NCBI GenBank assembly: GCA_040954595.2
Contig: CM082593.2
Span: forward strand, 9,300,001 to 9,364,000
Length of the DNA: 64,000 bases
DNA from: Balanoglossus misakiensis
Taxonomy: Eukaryota; Hemichordata
Direction of reading: 5' to 3'
Part shown: positions 10,879 through 19,576 of the stretch, one piece after another
Position numbering within the stretch: the stretch's first letter is position 1
Layout of the letters: every line of letters starts with the position of its first letter
The notes under the pieces: generated by a model
Databases searched by the model: none
What the model saw: the letters and a program-made list of their open reading frames with translations, nothing else
Told to the model about the DNA's origin: nothing
Position numbers and translations under genes: made by a program

Positions 10879-11398
10879 TACAACAGTATAGAAAACATTT
10901 TCCAATTTCCGAAAAACCTCTTTTTTACATAATTACTGCTGAAAAAGTTAGAAATTTATGAAAATATTCCCCATTCTTTGCCAATTTCTAATTAAAAAAT
11001 TACATAATGGTATTCTTAGTCTCCCTCCTGCAGCTGTACAGCAGGAAAAATGCATTTTGTCATATTTTGGCTTTAAACTAAAATTAAAATTTATCTGTGA
11101 AATAACTGAGTCTCCTTCAAAGCCACGTACATGACAGTCCTTTTGATTTTTTTCTAATGAAATTTTGTCTCCATGTTTATCATGAGTAATATTTCTATTG
11201 AAAATTTGCAAGTGTGTGAATTGTTTGTAAAATTTCGCCAGAAAAAACAATAGCATCAAAAAGTAAATCTGAAACCCAATATTTATTACAAGAATTGTTA
11301 GATTAATATCCGTATCACACAAATCCGTTGGATTTCGTATGAATTTTAGGAAATAAGCACTGCTCATTGACAAATCCATATTTTGCGGCTGAAATACT

Positions 11399-12215
11399 TG
11401 GAAAAGAGTCAGTGGCATGTGAGAGCTTGGAAATTTCCAAGTACTGACAAGGGTCAGTGGTCGGAAATTTCCAGACACTCAGGGAATGTGAGAGTCTGGA
11501 AATTTCCAAGCACTGACAAGGGTCAGTGGTCGGAAATTTCCAGACACTCAGGGAATGTGAGAGCCTGGAAATTTCCAAGCACTGACAAGGGTCAGTGGTC
11601 GGAAATTTCCAGACACTCAGGGAATATGAGAGCCTGGAAATTTCCAAGCACTGACAAGGGTCAGTGGTCGGAAATTTCCAGACACTCAGGGAATATGAGA
11701 GCCTGGAAATTTCCAAGCACTGACAAGGGTCAGTGGTCGAAAATTTCCAGACACTCAGGGAATGTGAGAGCTTAGAAATATCCAAGCACTGACAAGGGTC
11801 AGTGGCTGGAAATATCCAGACACTCGAGGAATGCGAGAGCCTGGAAATTTCCAAGCACTGACAGGTCAGTGGCTGGAAATATCCAGACACTCAGGGAATG
11901 TGAGAGCCTGGAAATTTCCAAGCACTGACAAGGGTCAGTGGTCGGAAATTTCCTGACACTCAGGGAATGTGAGAGCCTGGAAATTTCCAAGCACTGACAA
12001 GGGTCAGTGGTCGGAAATTTCCAGACACTCAGGGAATGTGAGAGCTTAGAAATTTCCAAGCACTGACAAGGGTCAGTGGTCGGAAATTTCCAGACACTCA
12101 GGGAATGTGAGAGCTTAGAAATTTCCAAGCACAGACAAGGGTCAGTGGTCGGAAATTTCCAGACACTCAGGGAATGTGAGAGCCTTGAACTTTCCAAGCA
12201 CTGACATGGTCGCGG
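11399..12215. repeat. 69-bp tandem array, left arm of foldback element
   Basis: About eleven and a half units of 69 bp. One unit runs from AAGCACTGACAAGGGTCAGT through GGAAATTTCCAGACACTCAG to the next GGAAATTTCC. Each unit has two copies of the perfect palindrome GGAAATTTCC and one small hairpin (CACTGAC-AAGG-GTCAGTG). Units at about 11795 and 11860 are variant (GGAAATATCC), and one is 3 bp shorter. Because 69 is a multiple of three, long repetitive open frames run through on both strands; they are not taken as genes. Confidence 0.9.
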
Positions 12216-12278
12216 TAGTCCTCTGTACATGTCTGCGTTCTCCCGGCGTTTAATACACGGCTTCCACCACATCTCTGC

Positions 12279-12666
12279 AAGGCTCCATGGACAAAACTGA
12301 TTCGTCTGAGATCCGGATCCGGACAGCAGCTTTTCGGCCGAGATTGGATTTTATCGGGGGGAATCTTTCCCCCGTCTACACACAAATGACTCCAAATATG
12401 ATGTAATTAACTTCCGAGCCACTCGCTTTCTGATTTTCTCTTGTGTTTACCTGTTGAGATCGCCATATTGAATACAGTCAGGTTATCTCAATGGGTAAAC
12501 ACAAAAGTTTCAGAAAGCGAGCGGTTCGGATGTTAGAAGAAGTCAATCGCGGTTATAACCGGTTAGTAGACAGGGAAAGGATATTCTCCCGATAAAATCG
12601 AATTTCGGCGAAGAGCTCTGGTACGGATCTGGACCGCAGACGCACCAGGTTTGTCTAAGGAGCCTT
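12279..12666. repeat. Imperfect palindrome in the foldback centre
   Basis: AAGGCTCC at 12279 is mirrored by GGAGCCTT ending at 12666. Long matching stretches lie between, such as GATTTTATCGGGGG against CTCCCGATAAAATC, and CGCTTTCTGA-TTTT-CTT-GTGTTTACC against its complement around 12490-12530. The axis lies near 12460. Divergence between the arms suggests it is older than the 69-bp arrays, and it may be a separate nested element. Confidence 0.6.
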
Positions 12667-13114
12667 AGCGTCACAATGTTCATGACAGGCTTCGCCTACC
12701 AACTCCTCTGAGTTAGCCCATACACTAGTTGTTTATTGGGAATTGGTATTGTTTATCTGACACAATTGTTCTTTCTACTCTGTATACAAAGTCACAACTT
12801 CACAACTACCAAATGCTATTGTTCTTGAATTATGCAGTGTTACCAAATGTCACAGTTCAAACCACTGTATATAAAGAAGTATTGCCATCCCGCCCCTCTC
12901 TCTTCATTCCGAACCTATTCCCAAGTGTACGCGGTACATTTGTTGGTGCCGAGACCAGGATGTCGGGCATGGAGAGAGAGAGAAGAACAGCAGAAGAGGC
13001 CACCGCAGTCAAACGACCAAACTCATCCGTAGGGTTGAAGATATAAATACAGGCGAAGTTCCTCAACAGATCGTTTTCCTAAAGGCCATAATTTGAAACA
13101 TGATAGAGAAACTC

Positions 13115-13525
13115 AAGATTTCCAAGCACTGACCCTGTCAATGCTTGGAAATTTCCAGGCTCTCACATTCCCCGAGCGTCTGGATATTTCCGGCCACTAA
13201 CCCTGTCAGTGCTTGGAAATTTCTAGGCTCTCACATTCCCTGAGTGTCTGGAAATTTCCGACCACTGACCCTTGTCAGTGCTTGGAAATTTCTAAGCTCT
13301 CACATTCCCTGAGTGTCTGGAAATTTCCGACCACTGACCCTTGTCAGTGCTTGGAAATTTCCAGGCTCTCACATTCCCTGAGTGTCTGGAAATTTCCGAC
13401 CACTGACCCTTGTCAGTGCTTGGAAATTTCCAGGCTCTCACATTCCCTGAGTGTCTGGAAATTTCCGACCACTGACAAGGGTCAGTGGTCGGAAATTTCC
13501 AGACACTGACCCTCCTGGAGTGACT
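13115..13525. repeat. 69-bp tandem array, right arm of foldback element
   Basis: Five to six 69-bp units, the reverse complement of the left array (reading CTTGGAAATTTCCAGGCTCT and so on). At the outer edge the orientation flips again and forms a perfect hairpin at 13451-13506 with 26-nt arms and an AAGG loop. The arms of the element are unequal in copy number (about eleven versus six). Confidence 0.9.
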
Positions 13526-13809
13526 AGCAATTTTTGCAAATTGTACTATTAATTGAATTCATAATTTAATTATTAGTTTTTTTTCAATGAAATATTCAAA
13601 TCCATACAACCCAAAGATGGCTCCTTCATTATTTCTATGGAAATTTCACAGTTTATTCTTTTCTTTCTGCACACTCGCAAACATCTTGAAAATAATCATA
13701 GAAAAATATCGAAATATATTGTACTGTGAACAAAACACTAATTTCCTTGAAAAAAGTTAAAAAAACGGCTACTTTTCGGAAATTGGAAAATGTTTTCTAT
13801 ACTGTTGTA

Positions 13810-13960
13810 CTAAGAAGTAAAGTAATGAGTAAGTACTAATATGTATTTATGACCATCATAAGTTCTAGGGAGGGGTCCCACAATATCCATACCCAGTCGG
13901 TCCCAGGGTCCTGAAACTGGAATTGGTAACAACTTAGCATGAGTAGGGTGTGTTGTTCTC
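13810..13960 (-). pseudogene. Gypsy integrase fragment, upstream side of the foldback insertion
   Basis: The minus strand gives HPTHAKLLPIPVSGPWDRLG and MDIVGPLPRTYDGHKYILVL, the start of the integrase core with its first catalytic Asp. It matches 6235-6370. It ends at HYFT where the foldback element begins and is continued at 10878. On its upstream side it breaks abruptly into the ~530-bp tandem repeat, so the zinc-binding domain is missing from this copy. Confidence 0.85.
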
Positions 13961-16205
13961 ACACACAAAAAATAGAAAAAAAGTGGTCTCGAACCAAGAT
14001 CAGTTGACACCTTCAGGTAAAAGGCTAGCCTTCCTGAAACCATTCGCCATCACGATGTGTACTCGAAAAAGTCGGAAATTTTCCGCACTATATTGCAGCA
14101 TTACTCCAATGATCTTATTTGCACCGCAGCGATGCATATACGAGTTCCCTGCACCGCAGCGGTGCGAATAAGAGTTTCCTACCCCGCAACGATCTGACCG
14201 TTCTTTATTCACTCCTCGGCGACAAAAATGTTTTATTACGGCCTAAATAACGACTTTTTCGCTCCTTGGTTGGTCATGCGGACGGAAAGACACGGTTTTA
14301 GCGAGTTTATTTTTCTCTCTGCTGAGCACTCCGTATTCAGACTTGCCCAAGTGAACCACGACAAAAAATGACCAAGTTTCCCTGCATGTTTCTTGTACCC
14401 GACAGATAAAAAACGCAGCGTAGATATTGAAATGAATTGGATTTATGAAAATGATAAAAATTACAATGGTAATGTCGTTAAAAGTTCTCACAAAAAAAAA
14501 TAGAAAAAAAAGTGGTCACGAACGGACATCAGTTGACACCTTCAGGTAAAAGGCTAGCCTTCCTGAACCATTCGCCATCACGATGTGTACTCGAAAAAGT
14601 CGGAAATTTTCCGCACTATATTGCAGCATAACTCCAATGATCTTATTTGCACCGCAGCGGTGCAAATAAGAGTTCCCTGCACCGCAGCGGTGCAAAATAA
14701 GAGTTCTCTGCACCGCAACGATCTGACCGTTCTTTATTCACTCCTCGGCGAAAAAACGTTTTATTACGGCCTAAATAACGACTTTTTCGCTCCTTGGTTG
14801 GTCATGCGGACGGAAAAAAAGGGTTTTAGCGAGTTTATCTTTCTCTCTCCAGAACACTCCGTATTCAGACTTGCCCAAGTGAACCACGACAAAAATATGA
14901 CCATGTTTCCCTGCATGTTTCTTATACCCGACAGATAAAAAATGCAGCGTTGATATTGCAATGAATTGGCTTTATGAAAATGACGTAAATTACACTGATA
15001 ATGTCGTTAAAAATTTTCACACAAAAAAAGAAATAAAAAAAAAATGTGGTCTCGAACCAACATCAGTTGACACCTTCAGGTAAAAGGCTAGCCTTCCTGA
15101 ACTATTCGACATCACGATGTGTACTCGAAAAAGTCGGAAATTTTCCGCACTATATTGCAGCATAACTCCAATGATCTTATTTGCACCGCAGCGGTGCAAA
15201 TACGAGTTACCTGCACCGCAGCGGTGCGAAGAAGAGTTCCCTATCCCGCAACGATCTGACCGTTCTTTATTCACTCCTCGGGGACAAAAACGTTTTATTA
15301 CGGCCTAAATAACGACTTTTTCGCTCCTTGGTTGGTCATGCGGACGGAAAGACACGGTTTTAGCGAGTTTATTTTTCTCTCTACTGAGTACTCCGTATTC
15401 AGACTTGCCCAAGTGAACCGCGACAAAAAATGACCAAGTTTCCCTGCATGTTTCTTATACCCGACAGATAAAAAACGCAGCGTAGATATTGAAATTAATT
15501 GGATTTATGAAAATGATAAAAATTACAACTGCAATGTCGTTAAAAGTTCTCTCAACAAAAAATAGAAAAAAAAGTGGTCTCGAACCAACATCAGTTGACA
15601 CCTTCAGGTAAAAGGCTAGCCTTCCTGAACTATTCGACATCACGATGTGTACTCGAAAAAGTCGGAATTTTTCCGCACTATATTGCAGCATAACTCCAAT
15701 GATCTTATTTGCACTGCAGCGGGCAATACGAGTTCCCTGCACCGCAGCGGTGCGAAGAAGAGTTCCCTACCCCGCAACGGTCTGACCGTTCTTTATTCAC
15801 TCCTCGGGGACAAAAACGTTTTATTACGGCCTAAATAACGACGTTTTCGCTCCTTGGTTGGTCATGCGGACGGAAAGACACGGTTTTAGCTAGTTTATCT
15901 TTCTCTCTGCTGAGCACTCCGTATTCAGACATGCCCAAGTGAACCGCGACAAAAAATGACCAAGTTTCCCTGCATGTTTCTTATACCCGACAGATAAAAC
16001 ACGCAGCGTAGATATTGAAATGAATTGGATTTATGAAAATGATAAAAATTACAATGGTAATGTCGTTTAAAGTTCTCAAAAAAAAAAAAAAATAGAAAAA
16101 AAAAATGGTCTCGAACCAACATCAGTTGACACCTTCAGGTAAAAGGTTAGCCTTCCTGAACCCTTCGCCATCACGATGTGTACTCGAAAAGTCGGAAATT
16201 TCACC
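13961..16205. repeat. ~530-bp tandem repeat with tRNA-like segment (four-plus units)
   Basis: Units start at about 13958, 14483, 15015, 15546 and a partial one at 16070 (spacing 524-532 bp). Each holds, on the minus strand, TGGCGAATGGTT (A-box-like), GGTTCGAGACC (B-box-like, about 53 nt further) and then a run of Ts, the order expected for a Pol III gene or SINE head. Each unit also has two copies of the palindrome GCACCGCAGCGGTGC or degraded versions. Anticodon and T arms pair only partly. No protein is supported. Confidence 0.75.
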
Positions 16206-16329
16206 TCAGTCGATTACACCATTAATAAAAACGCCTAGATAATATTGCTCTCTGTGAAGTATTTAACAAAAGCAGGAAAAACAAATCCTGAGTTAATTAT
16301 GTTTCTGTTGTTTTTACTAAATAATGAAA

Positions 16330-16422
16330 ATAATAATAATTATTATTTCTTATATAGCGCATTACATAATGGACTAAAATCTCAATGCGCTTTACTACAT
16401 GATGAAAAGTACACTAAAAATA
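16330..16422. repeat. TATATAGCGC-type dispersed repeat, split by the LTR retrotransposon
   Basis: The text TTATATAGCGCATTACATAA followed by CTCAATGCGCTTTAC has a pair of GCGC-centred motifs in inverted arrangement. It continues after the retrotransposon at 24495 (CAAGCTAAAAAATTCG). A related TTTATATAGCGCC motif occurs at about 28100 in reverse. It served as the insertion site of the gypsy element; the AATA target duplication is at 16419-16422 and 24491-24494. Confidence 0.5.
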
Positions 16423-17064
16423 TGTAACGGCCTTGTTGATCCATTGAATTTGTATACATGTATATCTGTATGTATGTTATACCTGTATCTTATAGTAATT
16501 AGTTATTCAATTATTCATATGACGTAATAGTACTTACCTTCAATTGGTTGATCTTAATTATATGCAAACCACCTGGAAGTTTCATTTGACCAATGAACAC
16601 AAGCTAATCTGGCACTATGATGTAATTGCTGATATAAAAGGACATGGTGCATAAAATTGGTCAGTTCACCTCTGTAGCCAGACCGGCCACACACGTTGGA
16701 ACTGACATGTATTTGTTCCATTTCAGGTTAGTTTCCTTGTACCTTACCTGTTGCTTGAAGCTTTGTATTTTGGTGCATTCTACCGACTCATTTCAGCACA
16801 AGTAATTGGTGTCTTTAACTTGCGTCAATTTTCCAATTGTATGTCTATATTTTTCACTTGCATGAATTTTGGTGTATTCTGTTGGAGGTGAACTCCCATA
16901 CATGTGTGTAATTTAGCAGTTCACCTCTGTAGCCAGACCGGCCACACACGTTGGAACTGACATGTATTTGTTCCATTTCAGTTATTAAATGTAAGGCCTA
17001 TGTCTTTGTTACCCGTAACCTGTTTGGTGTGAATATGTTGGAATGAACGGCGACAACCGTGACA
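16423..17064 (+). repeat. 5' LTR
   Basis: Begins TGTAACGGCCTTGTTGATCC and ends CGACAACCGTGACA, a TG...CA LTR of 642 bp. It carries a TATA box, an initiator-like TCAGTT and an internal 65-bp direct repeat (16662-16726 and 16917-16981). Confidence 0.95.
16633..16668 (+). promoter_or_regulatory. LTR core promoter (TATA plus initiator)
   Basis: TATAAAAG at 16633-16640 is followed 30 bp downstream by TCAGTTC (16661-16667), which fits the animal initiator consensus. This predicts transcription starting at about 16663, marking the U3/R border. The 65-bp internal repeat begins at this same point. ATTAAA at 16984-16989 is a possible polyadenylation signal. Confidence 0.6.
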
Positions 17065-17066
17065 AA

Positions 17067-17085
17067 TGGCGTAGTCGGCAGGATT
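17067..17085 (+). other. Primer binding site, tRNA-Ser type
   Basis: TGGCGTAGTCGGCAGGATT lies two bases after the LTR. It is complementary to the 3' end expected for a eukaryotic serine tRNA of the AGA/TGA/CGA group (acceptor ending CGACTAC plus CCA). The match spans about 19 nt. The assignment comes from recall of the tRNA-Ser acceptor and T stem. Confidence 0.7.
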
Positions 17086-18135
17086 TGGCAATTCCTACGC
17101 AAGTTCTTTTTTCGGGACGGAGAGGATGATACTGACAAGTGCCATGTTTTAACTGGTCAGAAGTGTCTGGACAACGGACAACGCCCAACCAGGTGTGTCT
17201 TTCGCTGAGCTGGACGTCCTTGGGGAGCCACCCGGACTGCAGACAGACGGGAGCCAGGTCCAAGCGTCAACGGCGAGGAAAATTCTCTGCAGAGTGCCAA
17301 GTGGTGAAGTCGCTGAACTGTTACCGGCCGGAACTGTTTAGTGTGAAGTGTTCATCGCGGTATACAAGGTATTGTGTGTCCAGAACTTGACAGTGTTATT
17401 CCGTGCGAAATATAGACAGTGCGCATAAATTCCGTCCGTGGCGCATAGTTTCCATCTGTGATAACTTCTGACTTGAACTTGTGGACTGGGTATTTTATTG
17501 CAAACGAACTTTCTGGTTATTCGCCGTAGAACCTGGTGTAACGTAATGTTTGTAAATTTTTCTTAGAAATTTCAATATTGTCTATATAATGCAATGTGGT
17601 CAAAGTAGTTTTGACTTTGATTTAATTGTTGAAGTGGGCTCCATGTGGATATAAACCCCTGTTTTGTTGCCTTTAGCCTGCTTTAAACGAAAAAAAATAT
17701 ATATATAAATTTTATTTTCTTTCAACAGTATATTTTGGTTAAGTGCTGAAGTATAATTTTCTTTGTAAATTTCAGTTCATTATTTTCCAAACGACGTGGA
17801 AAAAAAAATTGTCAGCACTTGTTGAAAAAAAAATATTAAGTTATAAGTTAAATATTGTATATTGACTTGAGTTAGTTTATTATTGTATTAGTTATTTAGT
17901 TGTTTCATTATTATTGAGACTGTCCATGAATGGTCGTATTCATCCAAATCATACATTAGTCTCTATAGAACCTTTGGCAGTGTCTGTAAGCTATTCTATG
18001 CTTATTTCATTCCCTGTTAACGTATGTGCTATGCCAGTAGATACTGATATTATTGTTAAGATTTTCCAGTGAAATAGCTTGCATTGTATCGTATTTAACG
18101 ACACGTCAGAGTCCTCCCAAATTGCCTCTCATTTT
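17086..18135 (+). other. Leader region of the gypsy element
   Basis: About 1.05 kb between the primer site and the Gag start. Small open frames (for example 17139-17390) have no recognised motif. The distal part, 17640-18050, is strongly AT-rich. The region presumably contains packaging and dimerisation signals, but none can be read directly. Confidence 0.5.
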
Positions 18136-19572
18136 ATGGGAAAAAAAATGGCTGTGTCCAAAATATCAATTCAAGAGCGAAGCATTTATGTGCAACACTT
18201 GCCTTTTGAATGTACAAAGAAACATTTTAGAGAATTTATCGAGTTACAGCTTGGTTTGGCCCAGGTTGATCAAATTTATATTTCTGATAAAGATTCCGCT
18301 TTTGTCATATTTGAGAATATAGAATCAGCCACAGCCGCTCTGCCAGTAATACATAAAAGCACTTTTGAAGAAAGCAAATTACGGGCAAGTCGTGTGACCA
18401 CAGCCCGAGGGTTGGAACTGTGGCATTTAATTGAGGAAACCGAACAAAGTACTGGCCTAGATTACAATGAAACCAGTGATCCCAAGACATCCAAACCCAA
18501 AGCAGATGTACAGGAAATTATTAACATGTTGAGTTTACTGTCTGAAGCAGATAGGAAAGCGGTTGCACAGGCCATATCACCTGCTCCACTGAAACCAATC
18601 GTATCAACCCCTATGCCACAGCCGATTCCATTTCCAGCATTTCCAGTACCAACTTCAGTTGCAGATTCTTCACCATTTATTATGTCTTCACCTGCCCAAG
18701 CAGCTGCTGCACAGCCAGCCACAGCCACTACTGCTTTTCACTCCGTGGAATTCCCAAGAATAGTCGTCTTCTCTGGCAAAGGTGATGTCACTTATGAAAT
18801 GTGGCGATATGAAGTTCGAGCACTACAGAGGGAGAATGTGTTTCCGGAGACCATAATTATGCAGGCTGTTCGGAAATCCCTACGAGCGTCCGCTGCTGAA
18901 GTCCTACTACATATGGGAGAAGACATCACAGTGTCCCGATTGATGGCGAAGATGGACATGGTCTTTGGGAAAGTATTGCCACCGGAAGCAGTTTTGGAAA
19001 AATTCTATACAGCACGACAAACGAAGACAGAAAAGGTAGCAGAATGGGCCTGTCGCATCGAAGGACTTTTGGATGAACTCAGATCAGGTCAGTCCATCTC
19101 TAGTAATTCAGAAGAAACCATGCTTCGAACCAAATTCTTTTCTGGCCTGTCAGATGAGCACATTAAGAATGCAATCAGACACCGATATGATACGGGAGAA
19201 GATTATTCAGGATTGTTGCTAGCCGCAAGAAAGCTTGAAGTAAACAGGGAGACCACTACCAGGGTTCACCAAGCAACTGTTGCTGACAAGACGATGATAA
19301 CCAAAATGGAGGAACTTACCAAAGGTCTGAAGAACTTAGCTGAGAAGGTTGCTGAACTAGAGAAGCGAACTTCAACATCATCAACTCCAGAGTCTACTTT
19401 TCGCCGACGTGTCAACAATGAAAATGGCCGGGATCGGCGTGGCAACGATGGAACTCGCCAACCCAAACAAGTTTTCCCAGGCAACTGCTTCAAGTGTGGT
19501 GAACATGGACACAAAAAGACAGACTGTCCTTTAAATGGGGAGCGACCAGGCATCCGGAGGGACATGCGCTAG
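18136..19572 (+). CDS. Gag polyprotein, PNMA-like architecture
   Basis: 478 residues from the first in-frame ATG (18136; a second ATG at 18148 is possible). Residues ~15-80 look like an RRM-type fold: IYVQHLP (17-23) as RNP2-like and SAFVIFEN (54-61) as RNP1-like. A Pro/Ala-rich linker follows (~150-200), then a helical capsid region (~205-390) opening FSGKGDVTYEMW. A short coiled-coil-like stretch, MEELTKGLKNLAEKVAELEK, comes next, and then one CCHC knuckle, CFKCGEHGHKKTDC (~451-464). The RRM-like plus capsid order is that of animal PNMA proteins, which are domesticated gypsy Gags. Role: RNA packaging and particle assembly in the cytoplasm. The stop TAG at 19570-19572 overlaps the open Pol frame. 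Confidence 0.85.
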   Translation: MGKKMAVSKISIQERSIYVQHLPFECTKKHFREFIELQLGLAQVDQIYISDKDSAFVIFENIESATAALPVIHKSTFEESKLRASRVTTARGLELWHLIEETEQSTGLDYNETSDPKTSKPKADVQEIINMLSLLSEADRKAVAQAISPAPLKPIVSTPMPQPIPFPAFPVPTSVADSSPFIMSSPAQAAAAQPATATTAFHSVEFPRIVVFSGKGDVTYEMWRYEVRALQRENVFPETIIMQAVRKSLRASAAEVLLHMGEDITVSRLMAKMDMVFGKVLPPEAVLEKFYTARQTKTEKVAEWACRIEGLLDELRSGQSISSNSEETMLRTKFFSGLSDEHIKNAIRHRYDTGEDYSGLLLAARKLEVNRETTTRVHQATVADKTMITKMEELTKGLKNLAEKVAELEKRTSTSSTPESTFRRRVNNENGRDRRGNDGTRQPKQVFPGNCFKCGEHGHKKTDCPLNGERPGIRRDMR

Positions 19573-19576
19573 GTCG
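19530..19576 (+). promoter_or_regulatory. Predicted -1 ribosomal frameshift signal (Gag to Pol)
   Basis: The heptamer TTTAAAT (19530-19536) is exactly in phase with Gag (T TTA AAT), fitting the X XXY YYZ rule. Pol is in the -1 frame and open from 19503 onward. A 6-nt spacer is followed by a modest stem: CGACC 19543-19547 with GGTCG 19572-19576, and inner GCAT 19550-19553 with ATGC 19564-19567. The stem encloses the Gag stop. The slip site is strong; the RNA structure is only plausible. Confidence 0.65.

Larger units (their letters stand above)
10881..13807. mobile_element. 2.9-kb foldback-type DNA element
   Basis: The termini are perfect 35-bp inverted repeats starting CAACAGTATAGAAAACATTT (10881-10915 and 13773-13807). 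They are flanked by TA on each side (or GTAC if the palindromic flank is counted), and they interrupt the gypsy integrase at about codon HYFT. Inside, subterminal tandem arrays of a 69-bp unit lie in opposite orientations (11399-12215 and 13115-13525) around a central ~0.9-kb region with its own imperfect palindrome. This is the architecture of foldback (FB/TU-like) transposons. No transposase is recognised. A second copy of the host motif AAGTAATGAGTAAGTAC lies just outside the right end. Confidence 0.75.

Noticed and set aside
11399-12215. CRISPR-like array
   Set aside because: The 69-bp units are contiguous and near-identical with no unique spacers, and the genome is eukaryotic.
11315-12272. 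Long repetitive open frames (23-residue repeats such as SVWKFPTTDPCQCLEISRLSH) on both strands
   Set aside because: They arise because the 69-bp repeat unit is a multiple of three; both strands are open, with no start context or domain.
11399-13525. NF-kB/Rel-type binding sites (GGAAATTTCC)
   Set aside because: The sequence is close to but not the kB consensus, and its position inside a transposon repeat gives no regulatory context.
13987-14060. Functional tRNA gene on the minus strand in each ~530-bp unit
   Set aside because: A- and B-box-like blocks are present, but acceptor and T stems pair poorly; kept only as a tRNA-like repeat segment.
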